Source: Lachnospiraceae bacterium
GTDB taxonomy: Bacteria; Bacillota; Clostridia; Lachnospirales; Lachnospiraceae
DNA length: 64,000 nt
Reading direction: 5' to 3'
Assembly (NCBI GenBank): GCA_902363135.1
Contig: CABIZF010000001.1
Coordinates: 124,001-188,000, forward strand
A model generated the notes under the pieces. The model worked only from the letters and a program-made list of their open reading frames with translations, was not told where the DNA came from and ran no database searches. Of this stretch, positions 24,986-33,439 are shown in pieces. Numbering within the stretch: the stretch's first letter is position 1; each line of letters begins with the position of its first letter. The translations under genes were made by a program, and so were the position numbers.

Positions 24986-26173
24986 ATGCAGGAAAAAAAG
25001 ATTAAAGTCGGTATCGTTGGGATCAGCTTTGGAATGGAATTTGTGCCTATTTATCAGCGGCATCCAAACGTTGAAAGCGTTGCGGTTGCCGATTATAACC
25101 GTTCACTTCTGGCCACCTGCGCGGAAAAGTTTCACATTCCCGCAGAGGATTGTTACACCAATCTGGATGATATGCTGAAGGATACTTCGATTGATGCGAT
25201 CCATATATGCACGCCTCCAGCGTCCCATGCCGAGCTTTCAATCAAAGCTTTAAATGCCGGAAGACATTGCGGATGTACGATTCCTATGGGCATGAGTATC
25301 GACGAATTATACGAAGTGATCGAAGCGCGAAAGAAAAGCGGAAAGAATTATATGTTCTTGGAAACGACCGTTTTTGGCAGAGAATTCTTTTATGTACAGG
25401 AATTATATAAGAAGGGCGAGTTAGGAAAGCTCCAGTACATGACCTGCGCCCATTACCAGGATATGGAAGGCTGGCCGGAATACTGGGAAGGATTTCCGCC
25501 GTTAATGCATCCGACCCATGCAGTCGGCCCATGTCTTATGATGCTTGATAAAAAACCGGTATCTGTATATGGCATAGGCTCCGGTCGTGTCAGAGACGCA
25601 TTAAAAGAAAAGTATCAGTGCCCGTTTGCCTTTGAATCGGCATTTATCAATCTTGAGGATTCTGATGTTACGATTGAGATGGAGCGCTTTCTTTATGAAG
25701 TGGCCAGAAGCTATCAGGAGTGCTTCCGGGTTTACGGCAGCAAGAAGAGCTTTGAGTGGCAGCAATTATCGGACGAGGATCCTGTTCTGTATGAGAGAAC
25801 CGGTGATATTCAGCAAGATATGATCGATATTGATGGCGATCCGGACCGGTTTGCCAGAGGAGGCGAGATTATCGAACGGAGAATCAAGGTTCCTGATTAC
25901 GGATACCGTTTGCCGGAGGAGATTGCTTTCTTTACAACGGAAACCGTATATAACGACGAGAACGAGCATCTTTCCTTTAAGCAGGGCGGTGGACATGGAG
26001 GATCACATCCACATATGATCCACGAGTTTATCATGTCTATCGTGGAGGACAGAAAGCCTCTCATTGATGACATAAAAGGCGCTTACTGGACTGCAACCGG
26101 TATCTGTGCACATCTTTCGGCAATGGAAGGCGGCAAAAAAATGCCGATTCCGGATTTCGCAAAACTGGATTGA
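24986..26173 (+). CDS. Gfo/Idh/MocA-family protein lacking the EKP lysine
   Basis: 395 residues, intact, with a Rossmann start (VGIVGISFGMEFV). The substrate domain has HPTHAVGPCLMML and the glycine-rich GGGHGGSHPHMIHEF segment near residue 337, a subfamily mark. At the usual catalytic EKP position the sequence reads HCGCTIPMGMS, so the lysine is replaced by Thr. Such members may work differently from ordinary dehydrogenases, for example in oxidation-elimination chemistry on glycosides; this is inference. AAGGAGGA precedes ATG 24986. It is the only undamaged gene of the broken sugar locus and is cut off from its original promoter by the IS unless the tnpA promoter reads through. Confidence 0.85.
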   Translation: MQEKKIKVGIVGISFGMEFVPIYQRHPNVESVAVADYNRSLLATCAEKFHIPAEDCYTNLDDMLKDTSIDAIHICTPPASHAELSIKALNAGRHCGCTIPMGMSIDELYEVIEARKKSGKNYMFLETTVFGREFFYVQELYKKGELGKLQYMTCAHYQDMEGWPEYWEGFPPLMHPTHAVGPCLMMLDKKPVSVYGIGSGRVRDALKEKYQCPFAFESAFINLEDSDVTIEMERFLYEVARSYQECFRVYGSKKSFEWQQLSDEDPVLYERTGDIQQDMIDIDGDPDRFARGGEIIERRIKVPDYGYRLPEEIAFFTTETVYNDENEHLSFKQGGGHGGSHPHMIHEFIMSIVEDRKPLIDDIKGAYWTATGICAHLSAMEGGKKMPIPDFAKLD

Positions 26174-26345
26174 GAACAAGGTGATGCAAATGAAAAACGG
26201 CAATCCGTGTAAATCAAATATCGTAGAGAAGCTGCAGAGATAGTACAAAAGGATGCATTTCAGAAATTTGGAAAAGTGAAATAAAGAGCCGGTGCGGAAA
26301 TGACAGATTCAGACAATTTCCGCACCATTTTTGTTTTGGATACAG
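26174..26345 (+). other. Gap before hprK: terminator only, no gene supported
   Basis: This stretch holds a 19-codon open frame with no recognisable similarity and the terminator described separately. The region up to the hprK start (26375-26516) is leader without a recognised RNA motif. Confidence 0.5.
26291..26333 (+). terminator. Intrinsic terminator after the Gfo/Idh gene
   Basis: GGTGCGGAAAT (26291-26301) pairs with ATTTCCGCACC (26316-26326), then ATTTTTG. Confidence 0.88.
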
Positions 26346-26374
26346 TGGACAAATCCAGAAGGATTACTTATAAT
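26346..26374 (+). promoter_or_regulatory. Sigma-A promoter of hprK-glcK
   Basis: TGGACA (26346-26351), 17-nt spacer, perfect TATAAT (26369-26374). Confidence 0.7.
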
Positions 26375-26516
26375 ATACGTATAGTTTGCAGTCAGTCTGC
26401 GATACCATTGAGGTTTTGCTGAAGAAAAGGATTTGCCGAAAAAATATTCGGGAATATTTCGACAAAAATGAATGATGTCGTAGGACGAGACTGCCGAAAT
26501 TTCAGGAGGTCAAAGA

Positions 26517-27464
26517 ATGGCTAGCAGTGTAACGATTGAAAAGCTGGCGGATAAGATGAAGCTCATAAATCTGCTTCCGAATATCAGCATGGCGGGCAAG
26601 AAGATCGTGACGTCAGAGATCAACCGTCCGGCGCTTCAGCTTACCGGATATTTTGATCATTTCTACTCAGAACGTGTACAGATTATCGGATATGTAGAGT
26701 ATACTTATCTGGAGCATCTTCCGAGGGAGGCGAAGCTTCCGGTATATGAAAAATTTCTCTCTTATCATGTACCGTGTATTATTTATACGACGATGACAGA
26801 GCCGGATGAGGACATGCTTCGGTTGGCGGAGCAGTATGAGGTGCCGGTATTTATGACGAAAATGACGACGTCATCGTTTATGGCAGAGATCATCCGGTGG
26901 CTGAATGTTGAGCTCGCACCGTGTATTTCCATTCATGGCGTATTGGTCGATGTTTACGGTGAGGGCGTGCTGATTATGGGCGAGAGCGGCATCGGAAAAA
27001 GTGAGGCGGCGCTGGAGCTGATCAAACGCGGACACCGTCTCGTTACGGATGACGTCGTGGAGATCCGAAAGGTCAGTGATGCGACGCTGATCGGATCGTC
27101 ACCGGATATCACACGACATTTTATCGAGCTGCGCGGTATCGGAATCATTGATGTAAAGACATTGTTCGGAGTCGAGAGCGTCAAGAATACGCAGTCCATT
27201 GATCTGGTTATCAAGCTGGAGGAATGGGATCGGGAAAAGGAATATGACCGCCTTGGCCTGGAGGAGGAGTATACCGAGTTTCTGGGCAATCAGGTCGTCT
27301 GCCATTCACTGCCGATCCGTCCCGGCCGGAACCTGGCCGTGATCGTAGAGGCAGCAGCAGTCAACCACCGCCAGAAGAAGATGGGCTACAACGCGGCGAA
27401 GGAGCTGTACAACCGCGTGCAGAACAGTATCATGAAAAATGCGGGAAAGCAGAAAGAGGAGTAG
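26517..27464 (+). CDS. hprK: HPr kinase/phosphorylase
   Basis: 315 residues. It phosphorylates HPr on Ser46 in response to glycolytic intermediates and so drives CcpA-dependent catabolite repression. The N-terminal domain spans about 1-130. The C-terminal kinase domain has catalytic His140 (SIHGVLVD), Walker A GESGIGKS (155-162), and the family signature IELRGIGIIDVKTLFG (204-219). AGGAGG precedes ATG 26517. glcK begins two nt after its stop, a shared transcript for sugar sensing and glucose phosphorylation. Confidence 0.97.
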   Translation: MASSVTIEKLADKMKLINLLPNISMAGKKIVTSEINRPALQLTGYFDHFYSERVQIIGYVEYTYLEHLPREAKLPVYEKFLSYHVPCIIYTTMTEPDEDMLRLAEQYEVPVFMTKMTTSSFMAEIIRWLNVELAPCISIHGVLVDVYGEGVLIMGESGIGKSEAALELIKRGHRLVTDDVVEIRKVSDATLIGSSPDITRHFIELRGIGIIDVKTLFGVESVKNTQSIDLVIKLEEWDREKEYDRLGLEEEYTEFLGNQVVCHSLPIRPGRNLAVIVEAAAVNHRQKKMGYNAAKELYNRVQNSIMKNAGKQKEE

Positions 27465-27466
27465 AG

Positions 27467-28405
27467 ATGAAGAAGTATTGTTTTGGAATTGATGTAGGAG
27501 GAACAACGGTAAAATGCGGACTTTTCACTGTTGACGGTGAAGTTCTGGATAAGTGGGAGATCGAGACGCGCACCGAAGACAATGGTGTGAATATCCTTCC
27601 AGATGTGGCAGCGACGATCAAGGCAAAGATCGATGAGAAGCAGCTGAATGCAGAGGAAATCGCCGGTGTCGGCATTGGCGTACCGGGTCCGGTCAATGAT
27701 CAGGGCGAGGTACCGGTAGCGGTCAATCTGCACTGGGGCTTCACTCCGATCGAAAAAGAGCTTTCTAAGATGACCGGCCTGACTGTAAAGGCAGGAAATG
27801 ATGCCAATGTAGCCGCACTTGGCGAGCTTTGGAAGGGCGGCGGAGCAGGTCACCATAATATGATCATGGTGACACTCGGTACAGGTGTCGGCGGCGGTAT
27901 CATTATCAATGATAAGGTGATCGCAGGCAGCCATGGAGCAGGCGGCGAGATCGGACATGCGCATGTCATTGACGGCATGCAGGAGGCATGCAACTGCGGC
28001 AATCACGGCTGTCTGGAGCAGGTAGCTTCCGCGACCGGTATTGCGAGACTTGCACGGGAAGCGCTGGCAGCAACGGATGCTCCGTCGGTGATGCGTGAAA
28101 AGGAAAATATTTCAGCAAAGACCGTATTTGATGCAGTAAAAGAAAATGATGCGATTGCAATTCAGGTGGCAGAGAAATTCGGCTCTTATCTGGGCAAAGC
28201 ATTGGCGACATTTTCGACGGTTGCGGATCCGGAGATCATCGTAATCGGCGGTGGCGTATCCAAGGCAGGCCCGATTCTTCTGGATTATATCATCCACCCG
28301 TTTAAGGAATATGCCTTTACACCGTGCAAGGAGACGACAAAGTTTGCACTTGCGACACTTGGAAATGACGCAGGTATCTTCGGTGCGGCGAAGCTGGTGC
28401 TGTAG
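27467..28405 (+). CDS. glcK: ROK-family glucokinase
   Basis: 312 residues. It phosphorylates free glucose released by intracellular glycosidases. The ATP-binding phosphate loop GIDVGGTTVKCGLF is at the N-terminus. The glucose-binding segment HGAGGEIGHAHV and the ROK zinc cluster CNCGNHGCLEQ (residues about 174-184) follow. A second phosphate loop VTLGTGVGGG is present. AGAGGAGTAG lies upstream. A strong terminator follows. The direct coupling to hprK fits carbon-flux control. Confidence 0.93.
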   Translation: MKKYCFGIDVGGTTVKCGLFTVDGEVLDKWEIETRTEDNGVNILPDVAATIKAKIDEKQLNAEEIAGVGIGVPGPVNDQGEVPVAVNLHWGFTPIEKELSKMTGLTVKAGNDANVAALGELWKGGGAGHHNMIMVTLGTGVGGGIIINDKVIAGSHGAGGEIGHAHVIDGMQEACNCGNHGCLEQVASATGIARLAREALAATDAPSVMREKENISAKTVFDAVKENDAIAIQVAEKFGSYLGKALATFSTVADPEIIVIGGGVSKAGPILLDYIIHPFKEYAFTPCKETTKFALATLGNDAGIFGAAKLVL

Positions 28406-28413
28406 TACATAAT

Positions 28414-28457
28414 AAAAGAACACTGTTACGGGATTAACTGGAACAGTGTTCTTTTTT
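28414..28457 (+). terminator. Intrinsic terminator of hprK-glcK
   Basis: AAAGAACACTGTT (ends about 28426) pairs with AACAGTGTTCTTT (from 28442), then TTTT. Confidence 0.9.
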
Positions 28458-28607
28458 AATGGTTTTTTACGCGCTGTTCTTTTTCAACGGAATGTGGTAC
28501 AATGGCCGGTAATGGAGAGCCTGTAGAAAATGAATGCAGTCAAAGCGGTGCACAGGCGGCAGAAATGAGAAATCAATACCGACATGGCAGAGTATGGAGA
28601 TGAGAAA

Positions 28608-30167
28608 ATGGAGCGACACCCATTGTGCAGAAAAATATATCTGGAGCTTGCGCCTCCGACGGAGGAGGATGCGCGCGGAGACCGGGAGAGGATCCTTGAC
28701 GGGCTGACCGGTGAGTATACGACAGCTGTGATGCCGCTGCAGGTGATGCGAAAGCTGTATCCGCTGTGCCGAAAGGCCGGGTGGAAGGTGACGCTCCTTA
28801 TGGGATTTCATGATGGCGTATGGGAGATTCTGGACATTGAGGCCGGTGATACGACGGATCAGCTCTACGGGCTGGCAGCCGACTACGGGAGTACGACACT
28901 CGTGATGCAGGTAGTGGATCTGCACACAGGAGAGGCATTGACGCAGCAGACTGCCTTTAATCCACAGATCCCGTATGGAGAAGAGATTTTAAGCCGTATT
29001 TTTTATACGAAGGACCAGCCGGAGCATCTGGAGGAGCTGCAGCAAAAGACGGCGGAGGGATTCAACGCACTGATCCGGACATGTGAGGAAGTGACCGGGA
29101 TCCCAAAGGATCAGTATGGCGCGATGGTGATTGGCGGCAATACGACGATGATCCACCTGCTTCTGGGGCTGTCTCCCTGGCCGGTATTTGAGACGCCGTT
29201 TGCACCGGTCGCGCAGCAGCCTGGCTTTGTACGGGCAAAAGAGCTGGGGCTTGAGCTGCCGGGCTATGTGTATGCATTTCCGTCGGCCGCGAACTATCTT
29301 GGCGGGGATATCATAAGCGGGCTGCTGGCAGCAGGGCTGGATCAGTCGCCGGAGCTGTCCGTATTTATAGATATCGGGACAAACGGTGAGCTGGTGGCCG
29401 GCAATTCCGAGTTTTTGCTCGCCGGCGCAGGGGCGGCAGGACCGGCGCTGGAGGGCGGCATCAGCCGATATGGAATGCGGGCGGATACCGGGGCCGTTGA
29501 TCGGGTGACGGTTCAGAAGGATGATCTGATGCTGCATGTGATTGGAGATGAAAAGCCGCGGGGAATCTGCGGCTCCGGCATTGTGGAGCTGCTGGCGGGG
29601 ATGTTTTTAAACGGCTGGGTGGATGCACTTGGAAATCTGAATCCAGACGCATCTTCGCGGATTATCCGGGTGAAAAATCACCTGGACGAGGAGCGGGAGG
29701 AGGCTGCTGTCTGCTATGCATGGGCAGCGGAGTCCAAACAGCAGGAGGATCTGGTATTTACCCAGACCGATATTCATGAATTTATCCGCACGAAAGCAGC
29801 GGCCCATACGATGGTCGCGTATCTGATCGAGGAGTTCGGATTGCATACGGACGACATCGTGCATTTCTATCTTGCAGGCGCGTTTGGAAAATATCTGGAT
29901 CTGGAGTCGGCGATCACGATCGGCATGTACCCGGATCTGCCGCGCGAGAAGTTTGTTATGCTCGGCAATTCCTCTCTGGATGGTGCACAGAAGCTGCTGC
30001 TGGATTGGCACCTTGTAGTGCGGGCAACGGAGCTGGTGAAGAAAATCACATACGTCCAGTTTGGCAATGCAGGAGATTTTGTCGAGAAAATGCATGCGGC
30101 ACAGTTTTTGCCGTATACGGATCTGGACGAATATCCGAGCGTGAAGGCGAAGCTGGCGCGTGGATAA
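28608..30167 (+). CDS. DUF4445/RACo-like ASKHA ATPase, without ferredoxin domain
   Basis: 519 residues from ATG 28608 (GGAGATG upstream). It starts with KIYLELAPPTEED and then has the ASKHA fold seen in reductive activators of corrinoid proteins: ADYGSTTLVMQVVD, GNTTMIHLLLG, FIDIGTNGELV and CGSGIVELLA phosphate and adenosine motifs, and a C-terminal YLAGAFGKYLD. Full RACo proteins carry an N-terminal 2Fe-2S ferredoxin domain, and this one does not. It may activate a corrinoid methyltransferase or a related low-potential enzyme, with reductant supplied by another protein. No corrinoid protein is encoded nearby. Confidence 0.85.
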   Translation: MERHPLCRKIYLELAPPTEEDARGDRERILDGLTGEYTTAVMPLQVMRKLYPLCRKAGWKVTLLMGFHDGVWEILDIEAGDTTDQLYGLAADYGSTTLVMQVVDLHTGEALTQQTAFNPQIPYGEEILSRIFYTKDQPEHLEELQQKTAEGFNALIRTCEEVTGIPKDQYGAMVIGGNTTMIHLLLGLSPWPVFETPFAPVAQQPGFVRAKELGLELPGYVYAFPSAANYLGGDIISGLLAAGLDQSPELSVFIDIGTNGELVAGNSEFLLAGAGAAGPALEGGISRYGMRADTGAVDRVTVQKDDLMLHVIGDEKPRGICGSGIVELLAGMFLNGWVDALGNLNPDASSRIIRVKNHLDEEREEAAVCYAWAAESKQQEDLVFTQTDIHEFIRTKAAAHTMVAYLIEEFGLHTDDIVHFYLAGAFGKYLDLESAITIGMYPDLPREKFVMLGNSSLDGAQKLLLDWHLVVRATELVKKITYVQFGNAGDFVEKMHAAQFLPYTDLDEYPSVKAKLARG

Positions 30168-30225
30168 ACATCCCACTTTGCGATATATCTCACCCGAATC
30201 CGGTTGCTGTAGCCCAAGGCATTTT

Positions 30226-30386
30226 TGAACGCAGATAAGCATTCCCCCGCTTCAAGTGCGCGGAGCACTAAGCGGCGGGTGAGGGGGATGCTTATGTCAG
30301 TGGGAGTTGAAAGCTCCCACTGACAGATCGCGAAGCGACTGCGTTCATGAGCAAGTAGCGAAGCGGATTGCGAATGTCCGCTTTAC
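30226..30386 (+). repeat. Structured dispersed element A, copy 3
   Basis: Nearly identical to copy 2 apart from the length of the G run, in the same orientation. It lies between the DUF4445 gene and the radical SAM gene, ending 43 nt before the latter's start. Confidence 0.9.
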
Positions 30387-30428
30387 GAAGAGAGTAAGGA
30401 CGGGAACATAAAAAGGAGATCGGTGGCC

Positions 30429-32426
30429 ATGAAAATTTTACTGACGGCAATCAATGCAAAATACATCCATTCCAATCTCGCAGTGTACAGCCTGAAGGCA
30501 TCTGCCGGAATATATGAAGATCAGGTGGAGCTTGCGGAATATACGATCAACCATCAGATGGATGAAATATTTGCAGGAATCTATCGCCGGAAGCCGGAGC
30601 TTTTGCTGATGTCCTGCTATATCTGGAACCGGCGTGAGGTGACGGAGACGGCGGCTTCCCTGAAAAAGGTACTACCGAATCTGAAGATCTGGGCCGGAGG
30701 GCCGGAGGTGACTTACGATGCGGAGCATTTTCTGCGTCAGAATCCGGCATTTGACGGTGTGATGATTGGAGAGGGAGAGCAGACCTTTTACCGGCTGCTG
30801 GACTATTATATAGGAAAAAACGGGACACTGGAGCAGATACCGGGGATCGCGTTTCGCGAGTCAGCAAGGGTGAGGCAGGAGGAAGCTGCCGGTGTTTCAG
30901 ATGTCGGGGAGCAGGAGACCGGTGATGGATCAGCGTTTCAGAGCACATTACCGCTGATTCCCACCCGGAATCTCGACCACCTTCCATTTGTTTATCAGGA
31001 TCTGCAAAAATTTGAAAATCGTATCCTCTACTACGAGACGAGCCGTGGCTGTCCGTTTTCCTGCAGCTACTGCCTCTCCTCTGTCGATAAGCGCGTCCGA
31101 TACCGGAGCATGGAGCTGGTGAAGAAGGAGCTGCTGTATTTTCTTTCGAGGAATGTAAAGCAGGTAAAATTTGTAGACCGTACCTTTAACTGCAGCCATG
31201 CGCGCACACTGGAGCTGTGGCGTTTTCTGCGGGATCATGATAATGGCGTGACGAATTTTCACTGTGAGATATCGGCAGATCTGATCAATGAGGAGGAGAT
31301 CGAGGTGCTGAAAACGCTGCGGCCGGGACTTTTACAGCTGGAGATCGGAGTGCAGACGGTAAATCCGGATGCACTGCGGGCGATTCACCGTACCGCGCCG
31401 TTTGCCGAGATTGCAGAGAACGTGACGCAGATCGCACAGGCGCACAATGTCCACCAGCATCTGGATCTGATCGCGGGGCTTCCCTATGAGGATTTCGAGA
31501 GCTTCCGTAACTCGTTTGATACGGTATATCAGCTGTATCCGCAGGAGCTGCAGCTCGGGTTTCTGAAGGTGCTGCGTGGTTCAGAGATGTATGAGAGGGC
31601 AGAGGAATATGGGTTGGTATACCGCAGTACGCCGCCCTACGAGGTGCTTGCGACAAAATGGATTACCTGTGATGAGCTCCTGCGTCTGAAGGAGATCGAA
31701 GAAATGCTGGAGGTGTATTACAACAGCCTGCAGTACCGCAATACGATTCGGGCGGCACAGCAGCTCTTTACACGACCGATCGAGCTGTATGAGGCGCTGG
31801 CGGATTATTATGGGCAGGAGGGGCTGAATGGGAAATCGTGGTCACGCCTGCAGCGGCTGGAGATCCTGCGGAGGTTTCTGCATGCAGTGGATGAACGGAC
31901 AGAGGCCGGCATGCCGCGCTTTCGCGGAAGAAGCGAAGAGCCGGCAGATCCTGCCTGCTTTGATGAACTGCTGACGCTGGATCTGTATCTGAGGGAGAAT
32001 GCGAAGAGCCGGCCGGATTGGGCTCCTGATCAGAATGAAGAGAAGGACGCGGTGATTGAATTTTATAAGAAGGAAGAAGCAGCACATCACTATCTGCCGG
32101 AGCTGGCGGATCGGAGCTGGAAGCAGCTGATGCGCATGACGCATCTGGAATATTTTGAGCACTGCCGTCTGGCGAAGGTGTCGCCGGAGGTACAGGCGGA
32201 GCCGGTGAAACGGTCTTGCGGGACAGAACCGATGACCGGGATGGAAAACAGACCGGGATCAGATAGCAGCCGGACAAGGCGCGACGGACAGTGGGTGCTG
32301 TTTTGCTATGAGAAGCGGGATGTGCTCACGGGAGACGCACAGGTGCAGGTACTCCCCACTGATTTTTGCTCAGTGCAATTGAACCGAATCAAGCAAGTCC
32401 CCTGCTTCAAGTGCGTGAAGCAATAA
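30429..32426 (+). CDS. B12-binding/radical SAM protein, DUF4080 type
   Basis: 665 residues from ATG 30429 (AAGGAG ten nt upstream). The N-terminal part is a cobalamin-binding-like Rossmann domain (MKILLTAINAKYIHSNLAVY; EVTYDAE; GVMIGEGEQTF). The radical SAM core carries the 4Fe-4S motif C208-x3-C212-x2-C215 (GCPFSCSYC), and a DUF4080 C-terminal domain follows. The chemistry is unknown; relatives include methyltransferases and RNA-modifying enzymes. The final 16 residues are encoded by the start of repeat copy 4, so the natural C-terminus was probably replaced or lengthened when the repeat arrived. Confidence 0.87.
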   Translation: MKILLTAINAKYIHSNLAVYSLKASAGIYEDQVELAEYTINHQMDEIFAGIYRRKPELLLMSCYIWNRREVTETAASLKKVLPNLKIWAGGPEVTYDAEHFLRQNPAFDGVMIGEGEQTFYRLLDYYIGKNGTLEQIPGIAFRESARVRQEEAAGVSDVGEQETGDGSAFQSTLPLIPTRNLDHLPFVYQDLQKFENRILYYETSRGCPFSCSYCLSSVDKRVRYRSMELVKKELLYFLSRNVKQVKFVDRTFNCSHARTLELWRFLRDHDNGVTNFHCEISADLINEEEIEVLKTLRPGLLQLEIGVQTVNPDALRAIHRTAPFAEIAENVTQIAQAHNVHQHLDLIAGLPYEDFESFRNSFDTVYQLYPQELQLGFLKVLRGSEMYERAEEYGLVYRSTPPYEVLATKWITCDELLRLKEIEEMLEVYYNSLQYRNTIRAAQQLFTRPIELYEALADYYGQEGLNGKSWSRLQRLEILRRFLHAVDERTEAGMPRFRGRSEEPADPACFDELLTLDLYLRENAKSRPDWAPDQNEEKDAVIEFYKKEEAAHHYLPELADRSWKQLMRMTHLEYFEHCRLAKVSPEVQAEPVKRSCGTEPMTGMENRPGSDSSRTRRDGQWVLFCYEKRDVLTGDAQVQVLPTDFCSVQLNRIKQVPCFKCVKQ

Positions 32427-32546
32427 GCAGTGGTGCAAGCCAATCCTGATAAGCTGCGAAGCAGCATTCGGTTATGACATATCTTAAGGATGGACCCGTT
32501 TGCGGGAAGATTAAGTAGCGAAGCGGATTGCGAATATCCGCCTGAC
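32379..32546 (+). repeat. Structured dispersed element A, diverged copy 4
   Basis: Same architecture with changed sequence. The outer stem is AACCGAAT/ATTCGGTT (near 32382 and 32466), with the arms TGCTT..AAGCA and GCTGC-GAA-GCAGC, and a tail hairpin GCGGAT..ATCCGC. The GTCAGTGGGAG-type arm is reduced. It overlaps the last 48 nt of the radical SAM gene and ends 11 nt before the exonuclease start, so that AGGAG of the ribosome site abuts it. Confidence 0.75.
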
Positions 32547-32556
32547 AGGAGAAAAT

Positions 32557-33273
32557 ATGCAGCATACATATATCGCGCTCGACCTTGAGACGACAGGGCT
32601 GAGCGCAACGAAGGACCGGATTCTGGAAATCGGTGCAGTAATGGTTGAGAATGGAGAGGTCACAGGAACCTACGAGACATTTGTTGATAATGGCGTGGAG
32701 ATTCCGGAGCGTATCCGGGAGCTGACCGGCATCACAGAGGATATGGTGGCGGGAAGCCCGGAGATGAAGCCGGCCGTGGAGGGCTTTCTGGCATTTTCCG
32801 GAGAGAAGCCGCTGCTGGGACATAATATTTTGTTTGACTATGGCTTCATGAAGCGAAATGTGCAGAATATCGGAGGCAGCTATGAGCGGGACGGGATCGA
32901 TACGCTGATGATTGCACGTGCCTGTCTGCCGCAGCTTCCGAGCCGGTCTCTGGACAAGGTCGCAGAATATTTTGGAATATCGCAGCAACATCATCACCGG
33001 GCACTGGATGACGCGCTGACGGCGGCCAGAGTTTATCAGCGGCTGTGGGAAGAATTCGGAGAACAGCAAGCAGCGCTGTTTGCACCGTCACCACTTTGCT
33101 TTCATGTGAAGAAGGAGAGCGCCATCACAAATTCACAAAAAGGATACTTGCGTGATTTATTAAAATATCATAGAATAGAGAGTAATGTAAAAATTGACAC
33201 ATTGACAAAAAGCGAGGCATCCCGGATGATAGACGGGATCATTCTGCAGTATGGCAAGATTATAAGGAGATAG
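32557..33273 (+). CDS. DnaQ-like 3'-5' exonuclease
   Basis: 238 residues. The DEDDh exonuclease domain is complete: Asp9 and Glu11 in ALDLETTGL, a middle motif HNILFDYGFM, and the final H-x4-D in HHHRALDDA. It resembles the PolC/DinG-type epsilon proofreading nuclease. After about residue 180 a small helical domain follows (ITNSQKGYLRDLLKYH), often found in Clostridia versions. It could serve in DNA repair or RNA turnover. AGGAGAAA precedes the ATG directly after repeat copy 4. Confidence 0.87.
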   Translation: MQHTYIALDLETTGLSATKDRILEIGAVMVENGEVTGTYETFVDNGVEIPERIRELTGITEDMVAGSPEMKPAVEGFLAFSGEKPLLGHNILFDYGFMKRNVQNIGGSYERDGIDTLMIARACLPQLPSRSLDKVAEYFGISQQHHHRALDDALTAARVYQRLWEEFGEQQAALFAPSPLCFHVKKESAITNSQKGYLRDLLKYHRIESNVKIDTLTKSEASRMIDGIILQYGKIIRR

Positions 33274-33275
33274 CT

Positions 33276-33386
33276 ATGATAAATTTTAACAGTTCCAAGA
33301 CAAAGCAGAAAATTGCGGCGGTGATCGTCATCGTGATCGTAGCTGCGATGGTCATCGGAATGGTGGCAGGAGCATTTTTGTACTAA
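33276..33386 (+). CDS. 36-residue single-span membrane peptide
   Basis: Starts at ATG 33276 with AAGGAGA seven nt upstream, three nt after the exonuclease gene. The N-terminus is polar with lysines (SSKTKQK), then a Val/Ile/Ala-rich helix of about 25 residues reaches the end. The ribosome site and compact operon spacing argue for a real small protein. It resembles short Clostridia membrane peptides of the DUF4044 kind, but the assignment is uncertain. Confidence 0.6.
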   Translation: MINFNSSKTKQKIAAVIVIVIVAAMVIGMVAGAFLY

Positions 33387-33439
33387 GATATTTTCAGACA
33401 TACGCAATGAGAAATTTGCAGTAGCAGGACAGGAGGATT

